A DNA stretch of 51,643 bases from Moraxella lacunata. Lineage in GTDB: Bacteria; Pseudomonadota; Gammaproteobacteria; Pseudomonadales; Moraxellaceae. The position numbers and the translations under genes were made by a program. Under the pieces are notes generated by a model that made no database searches, was not told the origin of the DNA, and worked only from the letters and a program-made list of their open reading frames with translations. Below are positions 34,975 to 45,014 of the stretch, in pieces (the first letter of the stretch is position 1; each line of letters opens with the position of its first letter). The DNA is taken from contig NZ_MXAN01000082.1 in NCBI RefSeq assembly GCF_002027545.1, positions 1 to 51,643 on the forward strand. Reading direction: 5' to 3'.

Positions 34975-36054
34975 ATGAGTATTTTTTTGATTGAAAGTGA
35001 TAAATCAGAATTGTTGAAGCCAATTACCTTTAAAGAAGGAAATATGTTAGAAAAAGACATTCAAAATATCATTAAATCTCTTTCCAAACTAAAAATAAAC
35101 CTTTATAAGTATTGGGGTTGAAGTTTTTAAAAATCCACAAAAATCGGGGTTTGGAAAGAAGTCTATTAAATCCAACCCTAGTATTTTAGGGGAAGAATTA
35201 TTGATTGTAGGGGAAGAATTATCGCCTTTTGAAAATAGTAAAAAGCGTTTGGATTTATTGGCGTTAGATGAATTTGGAAAATTGGTTGTTATTGAATTAA
35301 AAAGAGATAATGACGGTTTTCATATGGATTTACAGGCTATTCGTTATGCGTCTACGGTAAGATTGTTTAGTATTGATAAGATTGTTGAATTTTATGGTAA
35401 TTTTCACAATTGTAATAATGAGCAAGCAGAAAAAGCAATTGATAATTTCTTGGGCGGAGATTATGCTCAAAAATTAGATTTTGATAATGTTCGTATTATT
35501 TTGGTTAATCAAGATTTTTCAAAAGACATTACAAATACAGTATTGTGGCTAAATGAACAAGGGTTGGATATTAAATGTATAAAAATTAACCCTTATAAAT
35601 TAAATAGTGAGAGCATTTGGGATATTGATACTATCATTCCTGTAAAAGAAGCTCAAGAATATCAATTAAAATTAAAAGAAAAAAACATTCAGACCAAGAA
35701 ACCAAGCGTAATAATAAAGATTTTAGCAAATATCAATTTAACGGTGGAATTTTTGGTAAAGGTCGCTTGGTTTTGGCAGTTGTGAGTGATTACTGTAAAA
35801 ATAACCCTAATATTGACATTGTTCATCTGCAAGATACATTCCCCAAAGAATTGCAATCAAGACTTGAAACGGCAATTTTGTATTCAGATTTAGAAAATAA
35901 TTCAAAATTTGCGGAAAGATATTTTAAAGATGACGTTATTACTTTAAATAATGCAAGTAAAATTATTGTTTGCAATCAATGGGGCGTAGGAAATATTGAT
36001 AGATTTATTGATTGTGCTACAAAACTTGGCTATAAGATTGAAAAGCAATCATAA
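34975..36054 (+). pseudogene. PD-(D/E)XK nuclease-like gene, split by a MITE and a frameshift
   Basis: An ATG at 34975 starts MSIFLIESDKSELLKPITF and reads to about 35072, where a 93-bp MITE enters and brings a stop. Deleting the MITE and one TA restores the frame: QNIIIKSNPSILGEE continues into VGEELSPFENSKKRLDLLAL. The nuclease motif is visible as D (RLDLLALD) and E-x-K (VVIELKR), as in DUF91/NucS-type proteins. A second lesion, a frameshift near 35697-35712, moves the rest (KDFSKYQFNGGIFGKGRLVL, then VVSDYCKNNPN) into another frame that ends at 36054. The ancestral protein would be about 328 residues. Two independent lesions mean it is not functional. Likely role: DNA cleavage or defence, by family analogy. 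Confidence 0.8.
35073..35165 (+). mobile_element. 93-bp MITE, copy 4, inside a gene
   Basis: TA at 35073-35074 and 35164-35165 flank the element. It is nearly identical to copy 2. Excision with one TA exactly rejoins the nuclease-like reading frame, which defines the element's ends and its TA target duplication. Confidence 0.88.
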
Positions 36055-36125
36055 ATACAGTTAGCAACCTAAAAATATTGATATTGTAAAAATCAACCCT
36101 AAACTTAAAAAGAGAAATAAATACC

Positions 36126-37337
36126 ATGACCACACACCATATTTCCGAAGAATCACTCATCGCCTTTGCCGAAGAGACCCTAAACGAAGCCAAAGGCATG
36201 ATGTATAATATGCTGACCAAAGTCGTTGAGATTGGGGCTTCGGATTTATTTATCACGGCAGAATTTCCGCCCAGCGTCAAACACCAAGGCTTGATGAAAC
36301 CGCTTGGCAAACAAGCCCTATCGCCCGACAAAACCAAACTGTTTGCATACAGTATCATGAACGACCACCAACGTGATGAATTTGAACGTGAAATGGAATG
36401 CAACTTTGCCATTAACGTGCCAAATGTGAGTCGTTTTCGTGTCAATGTCTTTATCCAGCAACAGCAAGTGGGTATGGTGATTCGGGTTATTGCTGCCGAG
36501 ATTCCCAATTTTGACAAATTAAAATTACCGCCCCAACTGCGTAACGTCATCATGGAAAAGCGGGGTTTGGTGTTGGTGGTGGGCGGTACAGGTTCGGGTA
36601 AATCCACGAGCTTGGCGGCGATGATTGATTATCGTAACGAAAACAGTGCAGGGCATATCATCACGGTAGAAGACCCTGTGGAATATGTGCATAAGCACAA
36701 AAAATCAATGATTACGCACCGTGAAGTGGGCGTGGATACGCACTCATGGCACCATGCGTTGAAAAATACGCTCCGCCAAGCCCCTGACGTGATTTTGATT
36801 GGTGAGATTCGAGATACCGAGACTATGGAGCACGCCATTGCCTTTGCCGAGACGGGGCATTTGTGCTTGGGGACGCTCCACGCCAACAACGCCAACCAAA
36901 CGCTTGACCGTATCATCAACTTTTTCCCCGAAGAGCGTCGCCAACAGCTACTTATGGATTTGTCTAGCAATATGAAAGCGATTATCTCCCAACGCCTAAT
37001 CCGTACCGAAGACGGCAAGGGGCGGCGGGCAGCGGTGGAGATCATGCTTAACACCCGCCTTATGGCAGATTTGATTTTAAAGGGTGAAATGCACGAGTTA
37101 AAAGCGATTATGACTAAAAGCCGTGAAGTGGGTATGCAGACCTTTGACCAAGCGTTGTTTGACCTATATGATGAAGGGGCTATCTCGTACGATGAAGCGA
37201 TTCGTAATGCCGACTCGCCCAACGAGCTACGCCTACAAATCAAGCTCAAGGGTGCTCGCCGTGATGGACAAAATGAAGTGGCAAGCTCGTTATCACTTCA
37301 CGCTGATGTCGAAGAGGCTGATGATAAAAAGGAGTGA
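36126..37337 (+). CDS. pilU: Type IV pilus retraction ATPase PilU
   Basis: This 403-residue hexameric ATPase is of the PilT/PilU branch and supports twitching motility by pilus retraction. Walker A is GGTGSGKST (residues 153-161). The Asp box ITVEDPVEYVH, Walker B VILIGEIRDTETM and the His box TLHANNANQT are intact. The N-terminal PAS-like domain (ASDLFITAEFPPSVKHQG) and the acidic C-terminal tail ending EEADDKKE fit PilU better than the shorter PilT (about 345 residues). PilU usually sits beside pilT; here it stands alone between two broken genes, within the nuo locus. The neighbouring DNA is AT-rich while this gene has normal composition. Confidence 0.88.
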   Translation: MTTHHISEESLIAFAEETLNEAKGMMYNMLTKVVEIGASDLFITAEFPPSVKHQGLMKPLGKQALSPDKTKLFAYSIMNDHQRDEFEREMECNFAINVPNVSRFRVNVFIQQQQVGMVIRVIAAEIPNFDKLKLPPQLRNVIMEKRGLVLVVGGTGSGKSTSLAAMIDYRNENSAGHIITVEDPVEYVHKHKKSMITHREVGVDTHSWHHALKNTLRQAPDVILIGEIRDTETMEHAIAFAETGHLCLGTLHANNANQTLDRIINFFPEERRQQLLMDLSSNMKAIISQRLIRTEDGKGRRAAVEIMLNTRLMADLILKGEMHELKAIMTKSREVGMQTFDQALFDLYDEGAISYDEAIRNADSPNELRLQIKLKGARRDGQNEVASSLSLHADVEEADDKKE

Positions 37338-37350
37338 TTAAGGAAGAGGC

Positions 37351-38093
37351 ATGGATATCTTGTCCTATTTTGAAAACATCAACGAACTTAACGAATATCT
37401 TACGCCATTTTCTGATAGCGATAAGCTATTTGTAGAAAATCAATCTTGGCTAAAAGAGCATTTTTTACCATTTATCAGCATTGATTTGGGTATGTAAATG
37501 ATGATTGGCGTGGGCAAGTGGTGCATATGCTAAATCTATTTGAACCTTTGGAAGGGTATATTGGTATGAATACCCATGAATACCACAATGAGTTTACAGG
37601 CGAAAATTGGTTTGCTTTTAAATTGACCGATGATAACCAATATGAGTTTTTGGGTAATGAAGGGTATTTTGAGAGAAGTGCCATTCATGATCATAAACAG
37701 ATGTTTGGCGATTGGTGGTTTGATGAAGAGCGTAAACACGTCCAAGAGTGTAAAGATGATTATCAAAAAGCCCAAGAATTATTTGCCAAAACCAATAAAC
37801 TTGCCAATATTCATTCATCAGATGATGAAGAAATAGTGCAAAATGATTGGCTTGATGAAATGGGTGGAGATTTATCAGAGTAAGGCGGTAATTGGGCAAG
37901 TCCTACTTATGCACCCAAAGCCATTGATTTAAAATGGCAACAAGATAAATTAAACATCACTTGTCAAGGCAAGCCACTTTATTTTATCGCTGGTGTCCCT
38001 GCTTATCATTATGGGTGCAGTGGGGCGGATTGGATAGTATTATTATATGAGCCGATTGATAAAATTGTGGTATTTACATTTGATTGGTCATAA
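37351..38093 (+). pseudogene. Decayed gene of unknown family
   Basis: The ATG at 37351 opens MDILSYFENINELNEYL and stops at 37497. One base restored near 37487-37491 continues the protein as YVNDDWRGQVVHMLNLFE into the frame ending at 37883 (GGDLSE). That same frame then reads on past the TAA as GGNWASPTYAPKAIDLKW to a final stop at 38093. So one frameshift and one nonsense codon separate three pieces of a protein of about 247 residues. It is acidic, aromatic-rich and soluble. I do not recognise the family; small proteins of this look are often immunity-type, but nothing here proves it. Confidence 0.6.
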
Positions 38094-38116
38094 AATTTGC
38101 AAAAATGGAGCAAAAA

Positions 38117-38401
38117 ATGCAATTAACCACAATTAAACAAAATGACGGTATTTTTATTCAAATACCAAAACATATCATGAAAGATATGGATAAGATTGTG
38201 TCTAGTTTTGATGATAACACACACCAAATTCACATTGCATTTTATCCAAAACAAGAGACAAACATCAGTCCAGAAGTTCAACAACTATCAGGCAGTCTTA
38301 ATGCTTATATCGGCACAGATGCCGATGTGATTGCTGATGACGAAAAGGCATTTTTACAGTCTTTATTAGATGATGATAATCGTATAAAGGCAGGACAATA
38401 A
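38117..38401 (+). CDS. vapB: Antitoxin of a VapBC-type pair
   Basis: This 94-residue protein starts MQLTTIKQNDGIFIQIP, a strand pattern like an AbrB/MazE-type swapped-hairpin DNA-binding end. The acidic C-terminal tail (DADVIADDEKAFLQSLLDDD) would wrap the toxin. The ATG at 38117 follows GGAG at a good distance; ATG 38105 and TTG 38084 upstream are less likely. The stop overlaps the toxin start by one base (TAATG), so the two are coupled. Assignment rests on the downstream PIN gene more than on its own sequence. Confidence 0.7.
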   Translation: MQLTTIKQNDGIFIQIPKHIMKDMDKIVSSFDDNTHQIHIAFYPKQETNISPEVQQLSGSLNAYIGTDADVIADDEKAFLQSLLDDDNRIKAGQ

Positions 38402-38814
38402 TGTTAAGTTTGGATACAAATGTATTGGCTTGTTATTTATTGGGTGATGATGTTGAACAACAAAAACAAGCCAATATTTTGATTTCAAATAATGACTGCT
38501 TTGTTTTAATGACGGTAATTATAGAATTGGCTTGGGTGTTAAAATCACAAAAAATAAATAAAGCCATAATTATCCAAAAATTGATAGAGCTAAGTAGATT
38601 GACAAATATTCATCTTGAAAATATAGAAGTATTCAAAAACGCAATGCGTTGGGAGATTACAGGTATGGATATTGCCGATGCCATTCATTTGGCATTATCA
38701 CAATCTTATAAAAACTTACCAATGACAACATTTGATATTGCTTTTATTAAAAAATCACAAGCACTTGATGAAGTGGCAACTTGTCAAAATGTAAGTAAAT
38801 TGATTAATAAGTAA
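38401..38814 (+). CDS. vapC: PIN-domain toxin (VapC family)
   Basis: This 137-residue PIN-fold ribonuclease is the toxin of the pair. The acidic catalytic residues are seen in LSLDTNVLACYLL (D5), the conserved glutamate in VIIELAWVL (about residue 42), DIADAIHLAL (about residue 95) and TFDIAFIK (about residue 115). Length is typical. With the upstream antitoxin it forms a complete type II toxin-antitoxin module, the second in the window, inside the gap between nuoCD and nuoE. It appears intact. Confidence 0.85.
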   Translation: MLSLDTNVLACYLLGDDVEQQKQANILISNNDCFVLMTVIIELAWVLKSQKINKAIIIQKLIELSRLTNIHLENIEVFKNAMRWEITGMDIADAIHLALSQSYKNLPMTTFDIAFIKKSQALDEVATCQNVSKLINK

Positions 38815-38942
38815 AAATAGGATGTATATCATACACCAAAAAATTTAAACCAACCATTTATTAAACTGATAAAATTAGGTTAGTTTTATCAATTTAATAA
38901 ATAAAACCAAAACCGCAAGCTGACGCTAGCACAGGTAACTTT

Positions 38943-39452
38943 ATGAAAATAGTAACCGACAAAACCCCCAAAGTGGACATTCACGCCATTTTAACGCCCC
39001 AAGAAATTGACGGCATTCATCATCACATTCATCACTACCCACAACCAAGGGCAGCGGTGCTTGATGCCCTAAAACTCGTCCAAAAACGTAACGGCTGGGT
39101 GGACGATGCCCAAGTGGCTGCCATAGCCCATATGCTGTCCATGCCTGTGGCGGACGTGGAGGGCGTGGCGACATTTTTTAACCGCATTTATCGGATGCCG
39201 GTGGGTCGCCATGTGATTTTGATTTGCGATTCTATCGCTTGCTATCTGAACGGCTATGAGGCATTGGCGGACGCTTTTAAGCGTGAGCTTGGCATTGATT
39301 ATGGGCAAACCACAAAAGACGGTCGTTTTACCCTGCTTCCCATTTGCTGTCTTGGCAACTGCGATAAGGGGGCGAGCGTGCTGATTGATGAGGATACTTA
39401 TGGACCTGTGTTGCCATCTGAGGTCGGTCTATTGTTGGAGCAATACGCATGA
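38943..39452 (+). CDS. nuoE: NADH-quinone oxidoreductase subunit E
   Basis: This 169-residue subunit carries the [2Fe-2S] cluster N1a in the NADH-oxidising module. Ligands appear as C-x4-C in ICDSIACYLNG and C-x3-C in CCLGNCDKG. The thioredoxin-like fold pattern is typical. It starts the third nuo block; nuoF overlaps its stop by four bases (ATGA). The 128 bases upstream hold an inverted repeat (TGATAAAA/TTTTATCA) but no clear promoter, although one seems needed because the preceding DNA belongs to a separate insert. Confidence 0.95.
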   Translation: MKIVTDKTPKVDIHAILTPQEIDGIHHHIHHYPQPRAAVLDALKLVQKRNGWVDDAQVAAIAHMLSMPVADVEGVATFFNRIYRMPVGRHVILICDSIACYLNGYEALADAFKRELGIDYGQTTKDGRFTLLPICCLGNCDKGASVLIDEDTYGPVLPSEVGLLLEQYA

Positions 39453-40867
39453 ATAAACCAAATGTCGCCGAGCAAATCAATGCTCGTAAAAACGGACTTG
39501 CCCCAAGCCAACTAAATCGCCAAAAAACCCCAATCTGGGGCGTGGGCTTAGCGGACGGTCAAGCACCGACTTCGCTGACACACCCTTTGACATGGCGACT
39601 GTATCATCATGATGCCCTGCTGACATTGGCGGATTATGAAGCCTTGGACGGCTTTGTTGGGCTAAAAAACGCCCTAGCCAAAGACCCAAGAGAAGTAGGC
39701 GAGATGATAAAAACCGCCAACGTGCGTGGGCGTGGAGGGGCTGGCTTTAACGCTGGTTTAAAATGGACGTTTATGACTCCGCCTGACGGTGGCGTACGGT
39801 ATTTGATTTGTAATGCCGATGAAATGGAACCGGGGACGTTCAAAGACCGTCTACTCATGGAGCGGATTCCGTTTCAGCTTATTGAGGGTATGCTCATTAC
39901 CGCTTATGCCATTGGGGCGAGCGTGGGCTATATCTTTATCCGTGGCGAATATGTCCTAGCCACCGAACGCTTACAAAACGCCATTAACGAATGTATCGCC
40001 AATAACTTGCTAGGCGAGGGTATTTTGGGGACGGAGTTTAACTTTGAATTGCACGTCCACACAGGGGCAGGGCGGTATATCTGTGGCGAGGAGACGGCTC
40101 TTATCAACTGCTTGGAGGGTCGCCGTGCCAACCCACGCACCAAACCGCCATTTCCCCAAGTATCAGGGGCGTGGGGTCGCCCAACGGTCGTTAATAACGT
40201 TGAGACCTTGAACAATATGCCTGCCATTTTGTTAAATGGCGTGGATTGGTATTTATCCTTGCCAAACGCCAAAGGCAAATCACAAACCCCCGGCACCAAG
40301 ATTATGGGGTGTAGCGGTCGTGTCAAGGACGCAGGGCTGTGGGAAGTGCCGTTTGGCTATACCGCTCGTGAACTCATTGAACTGGCGGGCGGTATGCAGG
40401 ACGGCTTGACCTTAAAGGCGTGGCTACCCGGCGGAGCGAGCACCGACTTTTTGACGGCAAGCGATGAACACCTTGACCTTGTCATGGATTTTGACCCGAT
40501 TATGAAGGCAGGAAGTCGCCTTGGGACGTGTCTCATGATGGTCGTGGACGAAACGCAAGACATGGTGAGTTTGTCAAAAAATCTACAACAGTTTTTTCAG
40601 CGTGAAAGTTGTGGCTGGTGTACCCCTTGCCGTGATGGCTTACCGTGGGGCGTTAAAATCCTTGATGCCATGGATAACGGACAGGCCCAAGCGGACGACA
40701 TTGACAAACTCTCCGAGCTGACACGAGATTTGTGGCTTGGCAAAACCTTTTGTGCTCATGCCCCAGGGGCGATGGAGCCACTCATGAGTGCGTTAAAATA
40801 TTTCCGTCATGAATTTGAACAAAAAGTGAACAACTCAAAACCACAAGACAACAAGGTGGGGGCATAA
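39449..40867 (+). CDS. nuoF: NADH-quinone oxidoreductase subunit F
   Basis: This 472-residue subunit binds NADH, FMN and the [4Fe-4S] cluster N3. The glycine-rich GRGGAGFNAGLKW (about residues 90-102) is the nucleotide site. YICGEETALINCLEG follows, and SCGWCTPCRDG supplies three cluster cysteines with the fourth in KTFCAHAPGA. Length is close to E. coli NuoF (445) with a short extended C-terminus. Overlaps nuoE by four bases and nuoG follows after one base. Confidence 0.96.
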   Translation: MNKPNVAEQINARKNGLAPSQLNRQKTPIWGVGLADGQAPTSLTHPLTWRLYHHDALLTLADYEALDGFVGLKNALAKDPREVGEMIKTANVRGRGGAGFNAGLKWTFMTPPDGGVRYLICNADEMEPGTFKDRLLMERIPFQLIEGMLITAYAIGASVGYIFIRGEYVLATERLQNAINECIANNLLGEGILGTEFNFELHVHTGAGRYICGEETALINCLEGRRANPRTKPPFPQVSGAWGRPTVVNNVETLNNMPAILLNGVDWYLSLPNAKGKSQTPGTKIMGCSGRVKDAGLWEVPFGYTARELIELAGGMQDGLTLKAWLPGGASTDFLTASDEHLDLVMDFDPIMKAGSRLGTCLMMVVDETQDMVSLSKNLQQFFQRESCGWCTPCRDGLPWGVKILDAMDNGQAQADDIDKLSELTRDLWLGKTFCAHAPGAMEPLMSALKYFRHEFEQKVNNSKPQDNKVGA

Positions 40868-40868
40868 C

Positions 40869-43800
40869 ATGGCAATCCTTCATATAGACGACAAAACCTA
40901 TGACGTGGACGGCTCGGACAACCTATTGCAGGCGTGTCTGTCGCTTGGCATTGACGTGCCGTATTTTTGTTATCACCCTGCACTTGGTTCGGTGGGGTCG
41001 TGCCGTCAATGTGCGGTTAAGCAGTACAATAACGAAGACGATTATAAGGCAGGGCGTGGACGGCTGGTGATGAGCTGTATGATTGCCCCCACGCCAAAGA
41101 GTGATACTTGGATTTCGGTGGACGATGCCGAGGCAAAGGCATTTCGCAAAAGCATTGTGGAATACTTGATGACCAATCATCCCCACGATTGCCCAACTTG
41201 TGAGGAGGGTGGACATTGTCATTTGCAAGACATGACCTACATGAGCGGACACCGAAAACGCCGTTACCGCTTTACCAAACGCACGCACCACAACCAAGAT
41301 TTAGGGGCGTTTATCAATCATGAGATGAATCGCTGTATCGCTTGCTATCGCTGTGTACGCTTTTATAAGGATTACGCAGGTGGCACGGATTTTGGGGTGT
41401 ATGCGTCAAATAACCGTGTCTATTTTGGGCGTGAAGAGAGCGGACAGTTAGAGAGTGAGTTTAGCGGTAACTTGACCGAAGTTTGCCCAACGGGTGTCTT
41501 TACCGACAAAACGCATTCTGACCGCTACAACCGTAAATGGGACATGCAATACGCCCCAAGCATTTGCCACGGGTGTTCAAGCGGGTGTAACATCTCGGCA
41601 GGCGAGCGTTATGGCGAACTTAGACGCATTGAAAACCGCTACAACCATGACGTAAACGGCTATTTCTTGTGCGACCGTGGGCGTTTTGGCTATGGCTACG
41701 TCAATCGTGCTGACCGCCCAACCCAGCCTGTGCAAAATGTGAACGGACAATTTGTCAAAACCAGTGCAAGCCTTGCCGTCGATAGCGTGGCGGAGTTATT
41801 AAAAGGCAAAAACGTCATCGGTATTGGTTCGGCTCGGGCAAGTTTGGAGAGTAATTTTGCTCTAAAAAAACTGGTCGGAAGCGATTATTACAGCACAGGC
41901 GAGCGAGCGGTTGTCAAAGACGTGGTGGACTTGGGCGTGGAGTTGTTACGCCACAAAGACGTGCATAATGTGTCTTTGGCGGAGATTGAGACGGCGGATA
42001 GCGTGTTGGTGCTTGGCGAGGATTTGACCCAAACGGCAAGCCGTGTCGCCTTGTCGGTACGTCAAGCGTCCAAAAACAAAGCCCGCCAAATGGCAACCGC
42101 CCTAAAAACCGAGCATTGGCTTGCCGAGCCTGTCAAGCGTATCGGACAAGAGGCGTACAGTCCCATTTATGTGGCGAGCGTGGTGGATACCAAATTATCT
42201 GACATCGCCAAAGTGTCTGCCGTTGCCACGCCAAACGACATCGCCAAATTGGGCTTTATGGTGGGCGACATCATCAAAGGCTATGCTGATACGCTAGACG
42301 AGATTGGCAAAAGCGAGAATGCCATTTTTGCCAAAGAGCAAGAGCCAAATCTTGTCATTGATGAGAACATGGCAATGGAGCTTTTGGCTCATCACATCGC
42401 TTATGATTTGATTATGGCGAACCGTCCGCTTGTCATCACAGGCACCAGCTTGTCATCAAAAGCAATCGTACAAGCGACAGGCTACATCGCCCAAACCTTG
42501 ACCGCCAAACGTGCCAAAATCGCCCATGTGGAACGTGAATTTGTGGAAGTGCAAAACGCCAAAATCCGTGATGAAGTGGCTCGTCAATTCATTGACCCTG
42601 ATAAAGATACCAAAACGGACGGCACACACACCACAGAGCGAGACCCCAATGAGTTTGAAAAAGAGCTGTCATCTCGTTTATTAAAAATAAATGCTCTATA
42701 TGCCGACAAAACAGGCGTGTACGTTGCCATGTCAGAGGCGAATAGCGTGGGCGTAAACTTGCTTGGCGGACAGGCGATAGAAGAAGTGCTGGCAAAAGAA
42801 TTTGACGCGGTGGTGGTGCTAGAACATGACTTAGCCAACCTTGCCCCAAGCCAATTTGACAAATTGACCGAAAAAACGCTCATCGTGCTAGACCACCAGT
42901 CTTATGACTGGCACGCCAAAGCCGACATGGTGCTATCTGGTGCATCATTTGCAGAAAGCGACGGTACGCTCGTGTCTGCCGAAGGGCGAGCAGGGCGGTT
43001 TTTTGCCAGTTTTGACAAAAAATATTATGAGCCAAACAGCGAGCTAAAAGACAGCTGGCGTTGGTTACACGCTGTGAATAATGCTTTATCTGGCAACAGT
43101 TTGACAAATGGCAATGATGAGCCAACGTGGTATCATCTTGATGATGTCATTGATGAGCTTATCACCGATTATCCACACCTTGCCCAAATCAAAGACGTTG
43201 CCCCCGAGTCGGATTATCGCATTACAGGGCTAAAAGTCGCCCGTGAGCCACGCCGTTATTCGGGGCGGACGGTGTTACGCTCGCCCATTTCTATCCACGA
43301 ACCCATGCAACCTAAGGACTTAGACAGTGGTTTGACGTTCTCCATGGAAGGCTATGTGGGCGACAAAACCGCCCCAAGCCTTATCCCATTTGCGTGGAGT
43401 GCAGGCTGGAACTCGCCCCAAGCGTGGAACAAACTCCAAGACAAAGTGGGCGGACGGCTAAAAGGCGGAGATGTCGGCATTCGTCTGTTTGATGAGTTGC
43501 CAAAAGTGGAGACGGTATTTGACAAAGCCGAGCTTGACAGCATGATAAGCACGAGCATTTTTGACGGTCGTGCGGTCGTTGTGCCTGTACACAATCTATT
43601 TGCAAGCTCGCGCATGGCAAGCCGTAGCCCTGTGGTGGCAAGTCAAATCAAGCCTGCCACATGGACGATAAGCGATGATGATGCCAAGCGTTGGATTATC
43701 AAGGCAGGCGATAAGCTAACCCTTGCCCAGCATGGGATAGAGATTACCCTGCCTGTGGACGTGGTGGACTATGTGGCGGACGGCTGTATCGGCTATCCTG

Positions 43801-43985
43801 ACGGGCTTGTGCCGTTTATGGTCGGTGTGCCGACAACCGTCAAAAAGGCAGAAACCGACACGCCTGTCTATGTGCCTGAATATCAAAAAAGCGTGGCAAA
43901 TCTGGCTAATATCAAGCGTGAAAATATCTTTACGCCAAAAGCTGGGTTTAATAACGCACCGTTAGCAATGCAAGTGGGGGCATAA
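40869..43985 (+). CDS. nuoG: NADH-quinone oxidoreductase subunit G
   Basis: This large 1038-residue subunit carries a chain of iron-sulfur clusters from FMN toward NuoI. The [2Fe-2S] ligands are C34, C45 and C48 plus a fourth in VMSCMI. Next come the H/C set in HPHDCPTCEEGGHC, then CIACYRC, and then the C-x2-C-x3-C of CHGCSSGC with a later cysteine in FLCDRGRFG, which fits the off-pathway N7 cluster found in E. coli and Thermus. A molybdopterin-oxidoreductase-like region follows but without cofactor. It is about 130 residues longer than E. coli NuoG (908), mostly in the C-terminal half. Confidence 0.95.
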   Translation: MAILHIDDKTYDVDGSDNLLQACLSLGIDVPYFCYHPALGSVGSCRQCAVKQYNNEDDYKAGRGRLVMSCMIAPTPKSDTWISVDDAEAKAFRKSIVEYLMTNHPHDCPTCEEGGHCHLQDMTYMSGHRKRRYRFTKRTHHNQDLGAFINHEMNRCIACYRCVRFYKDYAGGTDFGVYASNNRVYFGREESGQLESEFSGNLTEVCPTGVFTDKTHSDRYNRKWDMQYAPSICHGCSSGCNISAGERYGELRRIENRYNHDVNGYFLCDRGRFGYGYVNRADRPTQPVQNVNGQFVKTSASLAVDSVAELLKGKNVIGIGSARASLESNFALKKLVGSDYYSTGERAVVKDVVDLGVELLRHKDVHNVSLAEIETADSVLVLGEDLTQTASRVALSVRQASKNKARQMATALKTEHWLAEPVKRIGQEAYSPIYVASVVDTKLSDIAKVSAVATPNDIAKLGFMVGDIIKGYADTLDEIGKSENAIFAKEQEPNLVIDENMAMELLAHHIAYDLIMANRPLVITGTSLSSKAIVQATGYIAQTLTAKRAKIAHVEREFVEVQNAKIRDEVARQFIDPDKDTKTDGTHTTERDPNEFEKELSSRLLKINALYADKTGVYVAMSEANSVGVNLLGGQAIEEVLAKEFDAVVVLEHDLANLAPSQFDKLTEKTLIVLDHQSYDWHAKADMVLSGASFAESDGTLVSAEGRAGRFFASFDKKYYEPNSELKDSWRWLHAVNNALSGNSLTNGNDEPTWYHLDDVIDELITDYPHLAQIKDVAPESDYRITGLKVAREPRRYSGRTVLRSPISIHEPMQPKDLDSGLTFSMEGYVGDKTAPSLIPFAWSAGWNSPQAWNKLQDKVGGRLKGGDVGIRLFDELPKVETVFDKAELDSMISTSIFDGRAVVVPVHNLFASSRMASRSPVVASQIKPATWTISDDDAKRWIIKAGDKLTLAQHGIEITLPVDVVDYVADGCIGYPDGLVPFMVGVPTTVKKAETDTPVYVPEYQKSVANLANIKRENIFTPKAGFNNAPLAMQVGA

Positions 43986-45014
43986 ATGAGTATTCGTGTG
44001 ATTCCTGATGTGCCGTCATGGCTTGGCGGTTTGTCCTTTGAGTGGTGGTCGCTTATTTTCATGACCGCCCAGACCTTGATTATCTTTTTGGGGCTTGTCA
44101 TCACGGCAGCACTCATGATTGTCTATGAACGGCGTATGCTTGCCCTGTGGCAAGACCGCTATGGTCCAAACCGTGTGGGCTGGCAAGGGTCGCTACAACT
44201 GGTGGCGGATATGTTAAAAATCTTTTTTAAAGAAGACTGGACGCCCAATTTTGCCGACAAACGTCTATTTACGCTCGCCCCTGCCATTGCCATGTTTACC
44301 GCTTTGGCAAGTTTTGCCATTATTCCGCTATCGCCCACGCTTGGGGCAGCAGATTGGAACATTGGCATTTTGTTCTTTTTTGCCATGGCAGGGCTTGCTG
44401 TGTATGCCGTCATGTTTGGCGGTTGGGCAAGTGCCAATAAGTTCTCGCTCTTAGGCGGACTGCGTTCGGCAGCTCAGACGATTAGCTATGAAGTGTTTTT
44501 GGGCTTGTCGCTCATGGGCGTGGTCGCCATGGCAGGCTCGTTTAATTTGCGTGAAATTGTTGAAGCTCAAACAACGGTGTGGAACGTCATTCCGCAGTTT
44601 TTGGGCTTTTTGACCTTTGTGGTGGCAGGGGTTGCCGTTACGCACCGGCACCCCTTTGACCAACCAGAAGCCGAGCAAGAGCTTGCCGAGGGGTATCATG
44701 TGGAATACTCGGGCATGAAATTTGGTATGTTCTTTATTGGCGAGTATGTCAATGTGGTGGTGATTAGTGCCTTGATGACGTGCTTGTTTTTTGGTGGGTG
44801 GCTTGCCCCCTTTAACTTAGACTTGCCCTTTGTTCCGCCTGTGTTTTGGTTTTTGATTAAGACCTTGTTTTTTATGACCTTATTTGTGCTGGCTCGTGGC
44901 TCGCTCATGCGTCCACGTTATGACCAAGTGATGAATTTTGGTTGGAAAGTGTGTTTGCCTGTAACCTTGCTAAACCTTTTGGCGACTGCTTTTGTGATTT
45001 TGATGGTGAATTAA
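43986..45014 (+). CDS. nuoH: NADH-quinone oxidoreductase subunit H
   Basis: This 342-residue membrane subunit has about eight helices and forms the quinone entry channel with NuoB and NuoD. Conserved segments are [32 protein letters not shown], shown across residues about 41-70, the [16 protein letters not shown] loop, and [20 protein letters not shown]. Length is close to E. coli NuoH (325). Starts immediately after nuoG. Confidence 0.95.
   Translation: MSIRVIPDVPSWLGGLSFEWWSLIFMTAQTLIIFLGLVITAALMIVYERRMLALWQDRYGPNRVGWQGSLQLVADMLKIFFKEDWTPNFADKRLFTLAPAIAMFTALASFAIIPLSPTLGAADWNIGILFFFAMAGLAVYAVMFGGWASANKFSLLGGLRSAAQTISYEVFLGLSLMGVVAMAGSFNLREIVEAQTTVWNVIPQFLGFLTFVVAGVAVTHRHPFDQPEAEQELAEGYHVEYSGMKFGMFFIGEYVNVVVISALMTCLFFGGWLAPFNLDLPFVPPVFWFLIKTLFFMTLFVLARGSLMRPRYDQVMNFGWKVCLPVTLLNLLATAFVILMVN

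Noticed and set aside
35201..35785. Nuclease-like frame as an intact 194-residue gene
   Set aside because: Its first residues are mid-protein, the upstream part lies beyond the MITE, and its C-terminus departs from the continuing frame at about 35700.
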